NCBI GenBank assembly: GCA_030146905.1
Contig: JASLAV010000265.1
Coordinates: forward strand, 1 to 5,464
Reading direction: 5' to 3'
Length of the DNA stretch: 5,464 nt
From: Lentzea sp.
GTDB taxonomy: Bacteria; Actinomycetota; Actinomycetes; Mycobacteriales; Pseudonocardiaceae
This document shows positions 1 to 5,464 of the stretch, piece after piece; the stretch's first letter is position 1; every line of letters starts with the position of its first letter. The position numbers and the translations under genes are program-made. A model generated the notes under the pieces. That model was not told where the DNA came from, did not search any database, and saw nothing but the letters and a program-made list of their open reading frames with translations.

Positions 1-139
1 ACCAGCGCCCCAAGTCGCACACCGGCCACGCCACCCCGAACCGCGCAGGCCGACGACGTGACGCTCCAACGGCACCACCCCGACACGCCACATCGGTGGC
101 CACGCCGACAACCAGCGCCCCAAGTCGCACACCGGCCAC
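1..139 (+). repeat. Perfect 29-bp direct repeat (1-29 and 111-139)
   Basis: Bases 1-29 recur without mismatch at 111-139, and base 30 differs (g versus a). This is the best-conserved block of the array. The corresponding blocks at 256 and 397 have diverged by several substitutions. Perfect identity between units 1 and 2 points to recent duplication or gene conversion of that part, while the rest of unit 1 differs from unit 2 by substitutions and a deletion. Confidence 0.9.
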
Positions 140-461
140 ACCACCTCACACCGCGCGAACCGACAGCGTGACGCCCCGGCCAGCACAGGGCGCCCGTGAC
201 GCGGTGGTAGCGCTGGCCCGCACCCGCGACACGCCGCACCGGTGGGCCGCCGACAACCTGCACCTCAAGCCGCACAACGGCCATGCCACCTCGTACCGCG
301 AGCCGACGGCGTTACGCTCCAGCGGCACCGGACACCGGCAACGCAGTGCTGGCGCGCCCCCTGCACCCACACGCCGCACCGACAGGCCCGCCGACAACCA
401 GCGCCCGAAGCCGCACACCAGCCACCCCACCCCGGCACCGCGCGAGCCGACAGCGCGACGC
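1..461. repeat. Degenerate tandem repeat array, four units, non-coding
   Basis: Four imperfect direct repeats begin at 1, 111, 256 and 397, each opening with a form of ACCAGCGCCCCAAGTCGCAC and ending in CGCCGACA just before the next unit. Units 2 and 3 are 145 and 141 bp. Unit 1 is 110 bp because about 33 bp of its middle are missing. Unit 4 runs to about 461, where the upstream gene's stop codon lies. Bases 1-29 and 111-139 are identical. Shared later blocks include CCGCGCGAGCCGACAGCG, GACGCTCCAGCGGCACC and ACACGCCGCACC. No reading frame here has a ribosome site or recognisable product, and I see no hairpin followed by a T-run. The first unit starts at the window edge, so the array probably continues leftward. 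Function is unknown; it could be a lineage-specific intergenic repeat family or the decayed end of a mobile element. Confidence 0.8.
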
Positions 462-1844
462 TCAGCCGAGCCGGAAGTCCGCCACCCGGATCGGCGAAGG
501 CGTGGTCCCGCTGGAAACCTGCTGGTACTGCACCGACAGCACCCCGTGCGACACCACGCGCGAGACGTCCACGTTGACCTCCCCGAACGCCGCCAGCGAC
601 GGCCGGTCGAACAACGTGGTCCAGTCCGCCCACCCGCTGGCCCTGCTCGCCGCCACGATCTTGCCGCGCGGCATGACCAGGTAGGCGTTGTCGTCGCGGT
701 CGAACACGAGCTTGGTGCGCTGCGTGTGGTTCGGCGGGATCGGCACCTCCCTCTTGGTCCACCGCCCGTCCGCGCTGCGGGAGACGTGGAACGTCCTGCC
801 GTACTGGGCCCGCTGCCGGGCGTAGTCCGACACGCACTGGGTGAACCTGCCCGGCACGTAGCTGATCACCACGTGCGGCCTGCCCGCGGCGTCGACCGCC
901 TGGCTCTCCTGGTTCATCAGGCCGTGGTTCGGGTCGAGCGGGTCTGCCACCAGGCCCGGCGAGGCGATGCCGACGGGCGTGCCGCCGGTCGTGCCCACGA
1001 CGGTGCCCGAGCCGTTGCGCCAGGTGCGGCCGCGGTCGTCGCTGTAGACGTAGCCGGTGTCGTGGTTGGTCAGGCCGCCCGCGTTGCACAGCACGCCCGC
1101 ATTGCCCTCGCGCCAGGTGAAGGCCGCGTGCAACCGTCCACCCCGGTCGTAGGTCAGGCCGTGCAGGTACATGTTCCTGGTGGTCGACACGACGCCGTTC
1201 GGGCCGGTGTACGAGCCGGTGGCGGACGACCAGCCGCCCAGCTTGCTCCACGTGCCGCCGGAGTACTCGGCGAGCTCGTTGACGCCGTTGCCGGAGCCGC
1301 CGGTGCGGTAGCTGAACTGCAGCCGGCCCTCCGGTGTCACCACGAACTGCGGGTACGTCATCGCCCCGAGCTCGACCGGGCCCAGTGTCCTGCTCACCGG
1401 ACCGAACGCGGCGGCGTCCCACCGCGCCGACACCGCGAGACCGGGCTCCGAGCGCAGGTAGAACAGGCGTGTGTTGTGGGTGTCGAGCGCGACGTGGATC
1501 GTGTTGTCCTGCGGGGAGATCCCCAGCGAGATCACGTTGTGCGAGTCGTCGGTGCTCAGCCGGTGCGGCAGCACGACGTTCTCCCACCGCGTGCCGCCCA
1601 CGGTCCGCCGCGCGATCACGGCCTCGCGGGTCGCGGTGTACCAGGCGGCGTACTGACGTCCCTGGTAGGTCAGGATCGCGTCCTGCTGGAACGAGTTGTT
1701 GTTCACCACCCCGTCGTAGGAGACGAAGTACAGGGCCGACGCGTCGAGCAGCGTGTCGGACACCAGGCTCACCCGCGGTTCGGCCTGCGCGGTTCCCGGC
1801 AGGCAGAACAGGAGTGCGATCACCGTCAGCAGGATCCTGGCCAT
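462..1844 (-). CDS. Secreted BNR_4-family beta-propeller, putative polysaccharide lyase or glycosidase
   Basis: A 460-residue exported protein. Residues 1-21 form a signal peptide: MAR, a hydrophobic run to about 15, then a GTAQA cleavage site before Glu22. The rest looks like a seven-bladed BNR/Asp-box propeller. Visible marks are DSHNVISLGISP (100-111), HVALDTHNTRLFY (117-129), TYPQFVVTPEGRLQFSYRTG (163-182), and a canonical Asp box SDDRGRTW (268-275). These match the BNR_4 family (PF15892), whose relatives include ulvan-lyase-like and rhamnosyl-glucuronate lyase propellers. Such lyases use His, Tyr and Arg; H102, H123, Y164 and R180 are candidate active-site residues. The ATG at 1844 shares one base with the cupin stop (TGATG) and has GGGAGG 11 nt upstream. 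A longer start at 1895 would bury the signal peptide. It is the last gene of the operon and its substrate is unknown; catalysis is inferred from family only. Confidence 0.85.
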   Translation of the reverse strand: MARILLTVIALLFCLPGTAQAEPRVSLVSDTLLDASALYFVSYDGVVNNNSFQQDAILTYQGRQYAAWYTATREAVIARRTVGGTRWENVVLPHRLSTDDSHNVISLGISPQDNTIHVALDTHNTRLFYLRSEPGLAVSARWDAAAFGPVSRTLGPVELGAMTYPQFVVTPEGRLQFSYRTGGSGNGVNELAEYSGGTWSKLGGWSSATGSYTGPNGVVSTTRNMYLHGLTYDRGGRLHAAFTWREGNAGVLCNAGGLTNHDTGYVYSDDRGRTWRNGSGTVVGTTGGTPVGIASPGLVADPLDPNHGLMNQESQAVDAAGRPHVVISYVPGRFTQCVSDYARQRAQYGRTFHVSRSADGRWTKREVPIPPNHTQRTKLVFDRDDNAYLVMPRGKIVAASRASGWADWTTLFDRPSLAAFGEVNVDVSRVVSHGVLSVQYQQVSSGTTPSPIRVADFRLG

Positions 1845-2542
1845 CAGCGCGCCGGCCTCCCGTCGCCCGGGTCGTGCGTGTCGAGGCGGCCGCACATGCC
1901 GAGCCGTTGCGGTCCACCGGCGGGCAGCGCGTGGACGTCTGCCTCCGCCAGGTGCCCGAGGTCGCCGTCGCGCAGCCGGTCGAGGTGTTCCCCGGTCAGC
2001 TCGGCGGACGCGAGCGCGCCGGAACGCCAGCGCTTCTCCCAGTCGTCCAGCAGGTCCCGCTTCAACGCGAGCGCGGCGGCGTAGAACTCGTCCAGCGCCG
2101 CACCGCCGCTCTGCCGCAGCTCCAGGAACCCCGTCAGGGCGAGGTCACGGCGACGCCGGGCCGCCTCCTCGTCACCGGCCGCGGAGGCCTCCGCGTACCG
2201 CGAAGCGGAGGCGAGCACCTCCGCAGGGAACGTGAACACCGCGTCGCCGGCCTCCGGCAGGCCGCTGTTCTGCATCACGACGATGATCCGCAGGTCGCCG
2301 TCGTTCACGAGGCGGTGGATCGTGCCCGGTGTGAACCACACGACCGTGCCCTCGCTCAACGGCGTCGAAGCGAACCCGCGGTGGGTCAGGGTCTGCACGC
2401 TGCCGGTGCCGCCGACCACGTAGTAGCACTCCGAGCACGTGAGGTGCACGTGCGGCGAGCCACCGCACAGCCCGTCCACCGTCGGCCAGTCGTACACCCG
2501 CAGGCCGGAGAGGCCGATCCCGCCGGGGAAGGACGTCACCAC
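1844..2542 (-). CDS. Cupin-domain protein with helical C-terminal extension
   Basis: A 232-residue cytoplasmic protein without signal peptide. Residues 25-92 carry a single cupin barrel. Motif 1 is GGSPHVHLTCSECYYVVGGTG, with H31, H33 and E38 as metal ligands; motif 2 is PGTIHRLVN, with H76 as the fourth. All four expected ligands are present, so metal binding is likely. Cys26, Cys36 and Cys39 cluster round motif 1. Residues 105-180 are rich in Ala, Glu, Arg and Leu and should be helical. The protein may be an isomerase, epimerase or sugar-sensing protein; sequence does not decide. GTG at 2542 and GTG at 2539 are both possible starts. GGAGGAG at 2548-2554 lies 5 and 8 nt from them, and the second gives a GTGA overlap with the upstream stop, so 2539 is at least as likely. 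Confidence 0.85.
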   Translation of the reverse strand: MVTSFPGGIGLSGLRVYDWPTVDGLCGGSPHVHLTCSECYYVVGGTGSVQTLTHRGFASTPLSEGTVVWFTPGTIHRLVNDGDLRIIVVMQNSGLPEAGDAVFTFPAEVLASASRYAEASAAGDEEAARRRRDLALTGFLELRQSGGAALDEFYAAALALKRDLLDDWEKRWRSGALASAELTGEHLDRLRDGDLGHLAEADVHALPAGGPQRLGMCGRLDTHDPGDGRPAR

Positions 2543-3417
2543 GGGTGCTCCTCCACATAGGACTCCAGGCGGTCACGGTCCCACGCGCCGGAGGCCACGA
2601 CGACCCGGTAGCGCAACCGCAGCGCATCGCCGGGATCCAGCGACACCGTGTCGTGGAAGGCGAACGACGGGTTGACCGCCGCGAACGGCCCGCTGCGCAC
2701 GAACCAGTGGGTGTTCTTGTTGTCCGGGTGGTCCAGGAACAGCAACGTCGACGACCGGTCCACCTCGTCGTGGTGACCGACGAACGCGAGCCACGGCCCT
2801 GTCCCGCCCATCATGTCCTCGCCCGCTCCCCCGTCGGCCGCGATGACCTCGCCGCCGGTGAACGACCGCGGGCCGCGCCAGAAGAACCCGGTGTACCCGG
2901 CCAGCTCACGGCCGTTGGTCGTCGGGCTGCCGAACACCAGCGGCGTGGAGCGCGCGTTCGTCAGCGCGGTGGCGAACTCCAGCGTCCACGAGTCCTCCAT
3001 GACGTCGCGCACGGCGAACGACCGGGCCTCCTGGACCCAGTTCTCCCCCGCCTCGGTGAACCACGACAACCGTTCGGCGAAACCCTCCGCGGAGACCTCG
3101 AAGGAGTCGTGCCGCATGCTGCCGACGTTGGGCAGCACCACGTACCCCTGGTCGCGGACGTACGTGACACCGCCCCAGAAGTTCTCGCCCGACACGTCGG
3201 TCGCGGTCATCTGCAGGCCCTTGTGCCAGCGGTGGTCGTGCGGCCGGAACGCCGTCACCACGTCACCGGCGAGCGTCCGCACGGGGTGCAGGTACGGTTT
3301 CGGCCCCTCGAACGCGGGTGTCGACGGCCGGTGCACGTACTCGAAGAGCTCGACGTCGCCCACGGACATGGCGAGCACCGAGTCGTCCTGCCGCGAGATC
3401 ACCGGGCGTTCGCCCAT
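2536..3417 (-). CDS. DUF6807 / 'PmoA family' protein, probable carbohydrate catabolism
   Basis: A 293-residue soluble protein with no signal peptide or membrane segment. It opens with SVGDVELFEYVHRP (18-31), followed by PYLHPVRTLAG (41-51) and a histidine cluster RPHDHRWHKGL (58-68), then ENFWGGVTYVRDQG. These are the hallmarks of the family Pfam names 'Methane oxygenase PmoA' (PF14100, DUF6807). That name misleads: true methane monooxygenase PmoA is a polytopic membrane protein, and this one is not. In bacteria the family tends to sit beside Gfo/Idh/MocA dehydrogenases, as here, so a role in sugar conversion is likely; H60, H62 and H65 may bind metal or act in catalysis. ATG at 3417 has GGAAGGA 11 nt upstream and overlaps the upstream gene by 19 bp. 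GTG at 3402 would give a GTGA overlap but lacks a ribosome site. Biochemical function is unknown. Confidence 0.85.
   Translation of the reverse strand: MGERPVISRQDDSVLAMSVGDVELFEYVHRPSTPAFEGPKPYLHPVRTLAGDVVTAFRPHDHRWHKGLQMTATDVSGENFWGGVTYVRDQGYVVLPNVGSMRHDSFEVSAEGFAERLSWFTEAGENWVQEARSFAVRDVMEDSWTLEFATALTNARSTPLVFGSPTTNGRELAGYTGFFWRGPRSFTGGEVIAADGGAGEDMMGGTGPWLAFVGHHDEVDRSSTLLFLDHPDNKNTHWFVRSGPFAAVNPSFAFHDTVSLDPGDALRLRYRVVVASGAWDRDRLESYVEEHPW
2548..2554 (-). promoter_or_regulatory. Strong ribosome binding site GGAGGAG for the cupin gene
   Basis: On the minus strand GGAGGAG lies inside the last codons of the DUF6807 gene, 5 nt before GTG 2542 and 8 nt before GTG 2539. It is the best Shine-Dalgarno match in the window. 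It suggests the cupin is initiated efficiently in its own right as well as by coupling. Confidence 0.7.
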
Positions 3418-4484
3418 GGAGCACCGATTCCTTCCATCGTCGCGTAGAACGGGCTGTCCGGGCCGATCTGGCCGGCCTTCACCACGGTGCCGGTGAACGC
3501 GGAGGCGTAGAGCGCCGCGATGAACTCCATGGTGGTCCTGGTGTCCTCGAGGGTCACCGGTGGTTTCTCGCCGCCGTCCAGCGCGTCCAGGAACGCCGCC
3601 ACCTGGCAGCGGTGGCCGCTGACGATCCCGGACGACTGCTCCTGGCGCCACCGCGCGACCACGTCCTCGTGACCGGGCGCGGGAGTGACCGTCCAATGCG
3701 CGTCGGTGTAGCCGTAGAGGTGCTCGACCTCGACGGTGGCGTTCTCGAAGTCGAACCTCAGCTCCGAGGTCTCCCTCGGCGACAGCAGGGAGTTCACCAC
3801 CGAGGCCACCGTGCCGTCGGCGAACGTCACCAGCGCCATCGAGACGTCCTCGGTCTGCACGTCCCGCGCCTGCCTGGCCGCGACCGCCCTGATCTCCTGC
3901 CACGGCCCCAGCACCGACAGCAGCAGGTCGAACTGGTGGATGCCGTGGCCCATCGTGGGACCGCCGCCCTCGCTCTCCCACGTGCCGCGCCACGGCATCT
4001 CGAAGTACGAGTCGCCGCGGTACCAGAGGGTGTCGCACTTCGCCACGAACGACCGGCCGAGCACCCCTTCCGAGACGAGGCTCCGCAACCGGACCGCGGC
4101 CGGGCCGAAGCGGTGCTGGAACACCGTCGCGACCGAGGCCTGCGAACCGCGTTCGGCGGCGATCAGCGCGTCGACCTCGCCCAACGACAACGCGGGCGGC
4201 TTCTCCACCAGCACGTGCACGCCGGCTGCCAGGCACTCCAGGGCGAGCGGCACGTGGTGACGCGGTGGAGTGCACACGTGCACCACGTCCAGCTCCTCCG
4301 CGTCGAGCATCGCCGTGAGACCGGGATACGTTCGCGGCACGCCCTGGTCCCCGGCGAACGCGGCAGCTCGGCCGGCGTCCACGTCCGCCACCGCGACGAG
4401 CTCGATCCGGTCTCCCGCGGCCCGCAGCGCCTCGGCGTGGGCGGAGGCGATCGCGCCGGTGCCGACGATGGCGGCCCGCCTCAC
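3399..4484 (-). CDS. Gfo/Idh/MocA family NAD(P)-dependent oxidoreductase
   Basis: A 361-residue cytoplasmic sugar or polyol dehydrogenase. The N-terminal Rossmann fold (1-120) has the dinucleotide loop VGTGAIA (7-13), an acidic residue after strand 2 (VADVD, D34) that favours NAD over NADP, and VHVCTPPRHH (68-77). The family signature EKPPAL is at 94-99; Lys95 is the conserved catalytic-region lysine. The C-terminal alpha/beta domain contains GGGPTMGHGIHQFDLL (173-188), where H183 with D186 matches the family's substrate-site Gx3DxxxH-like region. Length is typical. The GTG start at 4484 overlaps the TGA of the binding-protein gene as GTGA; a longer reading to 5267 would run through that gene out of frame and is rejected. 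It likely oxidises an imported sugar or derivative, possibly making a keto sugar for the DUF6807 or cupin protein. The substrate is unknown. Confidence 0.92.
   Translation of the reverse strand: MRRAAIVGTGAIASAHAEALRAAGDRIELVAVADVDAGRAAAFAGDQGVPRTYPGLTAMLDAEELDVVHVCTPPRHHVPLALECLAAGVHVLVEKPPALSLGEVDALIAAERGSQASVATVFQHRFGPAAVRLRSLVSEGVLGRSFVAKCDTLWYRGDSYFEMPWRGTWESEGGGPTMGHGIHQFDLLLSVLGPWQEIRAVAARQARDVQTEDVSMALVTFADGTVASVVNSLLSPRETSELRFDFENATVEVEHLYGYTDAHWTVTPAPGHEDVVARWRQEQSSGIVSGHRCQVAAFLDALDGGEKPPVTLEDTRTTMEFIAALYASAFTGTVVKAGQIGPDSPFYATMEGIGAPWANAR
3429..3435 (-). promoter_or_regulatory. Ribosome binding site GGAAGGA deciding the DUF6807 start
   Basis: Read on the minus strand, GGAAGGA lies 11 nt before ATG 3417, within the end of the oxidoreductase gene. 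The competing GTG at 3402 has no purine-rich match at a suitable distance, which favours ATG 3417. Confidence 0.55.
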
Positions 4485-5464
4485 TTCGCCGCGTCCACTT
4501 CGGACTGCACTTCCTTGATGAACGACGCCGCCGCCTGGTCGGGTGTGCTCCTGCCGAACAGCACGTCCTCGGTGTGCCGCTTGAGGATCGTGTCGAGGGT
4601 GCTGGCGCCGTTGGGCGTGACGCGCGGCGCGTCGCTGACGGGCACGCTGTCGAGGTACTCCTTGGCGGCCTTGTCGGTCTCCTTGAGCTGGCCCGCGATC
4701 ACCTCGCGGATCTTCTGGTTGGCGGGCACGCCTCGCTCGGTGAGGAGGACCTTGGCCGCTTCCTCGTCGTTCGCGAGGAAGCTCACGAACGCCGTGGCCT
4801 CCGCCGGGTACTTCGACCGCGCGGACACCGACCAGAACATCGACGACTTGTAGTACGCGCCGGGTCCCGTGCCCTGGGTCTCGCCCGGCAGCCGCAGCAG
4901 CTTCAGCTTGGCGCCGCTCGCGGCGGTGAGCGCGGTCAGCTGGGTGTTCCACCACAGGCCGAACGCCGCCGTGCCGGTCGCGGTGGCGGACTGGTTCAGT
5001 CCTGCCGAGGCCTTCTCGATGGTGACCGACGGCGGTGGCGAGGCCCCGGACTTCGACAGGTCCAGGATGTACTGCCAGTAGTCGCGTGCGATCTCCTGCG
5101 GCAGCACCATCTTGGCGTCGGCGTCGAACATCGCCTTGCCCTGCTGCCGTCCCCGGATGCTCAGACCGGCCGCGTCGTTGATGCCGGGTGACTGCACGCC
5201 GAACGCCGTGCCGCCACTGGCCTTGGACACCTGCTCGCCGATGGACTTCAGATCCTCCCACGACCACTTCGTGTCGTCGGGGACGGGAATGTTGTACTTC
5301 GCCAGCAGGTCGAGGTTGGCGATGATCGAGTACATGCCCAGGCCCACCGGCAGCCCGTAGCGCTTGCCGGCGATCGTGCCGGTGGAGAGGGCCTTCTGGT
5401 CGAAGTTGCTGGTGTCGAGGTGCTTCCCGGCCTCGTTGAGGTCGAGCAGCGCGCCGCGCTCGGC
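4481..5464 (-). CDS. ABC sugar transporter extracellular solute-binding protein (family 1), 5' end outside the window
   Basis: The C-terminal 327 residues are visible; reading stays open to the right edge, where the first whole codon is Ala. The family is usually about 420-450 residues, so roughly 100 residues including the lipoprotein signal are missing. The segment before 5347 reads AERGALLDLNEAGKHLDTSN then GKRYGLPVGLGMYSIIAN, the usual hinge of CUT1 sugar-binding proteins. Further marks are KWSWEDLKSIGEQ, FGLWWNTQL, YYKSSMFWSVSARSKYP, and the C-terminal pattern AFVSFLANDEEAAK followed by RGVPANQKI. It would sit outside the membrane and hand an oligosaccharide or sugar to a permease pair not present here. 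Its stop is joined to the next gene by GTGA, so import and intracellular oxidation are co-expressed. A start at 5347 is not real, since coding clearly continues upstream. Confidence 0.92.
   Translation of the reverse strand, partial: AERGALLDLNEAGKHLDTSNFDQKALSTGTIAGKRYGLPVGLGMYSIIANLDLLAKYNIPVPDDTKWSWEDLKSIGEQVSKASGGTAFGVQSPGINDAAGLSIRGRQQGKAMFDADAKMVLPQEIARDYWQYILDLSKSGASPPPSVTIEKASAGLNQSATATGTAAFGLWWNTQLTALTAASGAKLKLLRLPGETQGTGPGAYYKSSMFWSVSARSKYPAEATAFVSFLANDEEAAKVLLTERGVPANQKIREVIAGQLKETDKAAKEYLDSVPVSDAPRVTPNGASTLDTILKRHTEDVLFGRSTPDQAAASFIKEVQSEVDAAK

Larger units (their letters stand above)
462..5464 (-). other. Five-gene operon with overlapping junctions
   Basis: All genes are co-directional with no gap. 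Junctions: binding protein/oxidoreductase GTGA at 4481-4484; oxidoreductase/DUF6807 19 bp at 3399-3417; DUF6807/cupin 4 or 7 bp at 2536-2542; cupin/propeller TGATG at 1842-1846. Such overlaps are the usual sign of a single mRNA with translational coupling. No promoter, operator or regulator gene is visible, and no intrinsic terminator follows the last gene; the repeat array lies directly downstream. Confidence 0.88.

Noticed and set aside
146..430. 94-codon minus-strand small gene in the repeat region
   Set aside because: It consists of translated repeat units rich in Arg, Trp, Cys and Gly, with no ribosome site and no known domain. The unit lengths are not all multiples of three, so the frame is not preserved across repeats.
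421..440. G-rich motif (ccggggtggggtgg on the minus strand) as a quadruplex or terminator
   Set aside because: Only two long G-runs are adjacent and no hairpin with a T-run follows, so the evidence is too weak to call.
1..461. CRISPR array
   Set aside because: The repeats are long, diverged and contiguous, with no uniform short repeats separated by unique spacers, and no cas genes are nearby.
1800..1806. Lipobox around Cys14 (LLFC) of the propeller signal peptide
   Set aside because: Phe before the Cys does not fit a lipobox, and a good type I site (AQA before Glu22) follows.
1845..1895. Longer start for the propeller gene at 1895
   Set aside because: It would place 17 Arg/Pro-rich residues before a clear signal peptide and overlap the cupin by 52 bp; ATG 1844 has GGGAGG and a TGATG junction.
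265..1917. 550-codon minus-strand frame overlapping the propeller gene
   Set aside because: It is a shifted frame of the propeller gene with Arg-rich low-complexity sequence and no domain; the real frame has a signal peptide and BNR motifs.
96..2084. 662-codon plus-strand open frame
   Set aside because: It runs antisense to the propeller and cupin genes, is rich in Arg, Pro, Ala and His, has no ribosome site or known domain, and is the expected by-product of high-GC codon bias.
2545..3447. 300-codon plus-strand open frame
   Set aside because: Mirror of the DUF6807 gene; the minus strand has the recognisable family motifs and a ribosome site.
3418..4275. N-terminal extension of the DUF6807 frame upstream of 3417
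   Set aside because: It is shifted-frame sequence of the oxidoreductase gene and ends at the ribosome site and ATG used by the real gene.
3318..4853. 511-codon plus-strand open frame
   Set aside because: Antisense to the oxidoreductase and binding protein, low-complexity Arg/His/Val composition, no family motif.
4485..5267. N-terminal extension of the oxidoreductase frame upstream of 4484
   Set aside because: The extension lies out of frame inside the binding-protein gene and is Arg/Gly-rich. The family N-terminus (strand plus VGTGAIA) begins right at GTG 4484.

Overview
The window is very GC-rich DNA, with codon third positions dominated by G/C and GTG starts beside ATG. This fits a high-GC actinomycete; Pseudonocardiaceae or a related family is plausible, but that is inference from composition and gene content only. 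All five protein genes lie on the minus strand, so the window reads right to left as one transcription unit.

In transcription order: (1) 5464-4481, the C-terminal three quarters of a family 1 sugar-binding lipoprotein of an ABC importer, cut by the right edge; (2) 4484-3399, a Gfo/Idh/MocA-family NAD(P)-dependent sugar oxidoreductase; (3) 3417-2536, a DUF6807 ('PmoA family') protein; (4) 2542-1844, a cupin with an intact metal-binding motif and a helical C-terminal extension; (5) 1844-462, a secreted BNR_4-type beta-propeller with a classical signal peptide, related to polysaccharide lyases and glycosidases. Every junction overlaps by 1 to 19 bp (GTGA, 19 bp, about 4-7 bp, TGATG), so the genes are probably translationally coupled. 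No promoter is visible; the promoter and the ABC permeases must lie off the right edge or elsewhere.

The likely joint role is scavenging of a carbohydrate. The exported propeller would cut or trim a glycan, the binding protein would capture the released oligosaccharide or sugar for import, and the cytoplasmic oxidoreductase, DUF6807 protein and cupin would oxidise or rearrange it. The sugar cannot be named from sequence alone.

Positions 1-461 hold no credible gene. They are filled by a degenerate tandem repeat of four units (starts at 1, 111, 256 and 397; period 141-145 bp, first unit shortened to 110 bp). The array runs up to the last gene's stop codon and probably continues off the left edge. 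Its plus strand has 94 A against 24 T in 461 bases, a strong strand asymmetry. This array and the DUF6807/cupin/BNR_4 combination are the parts most worth a second look.
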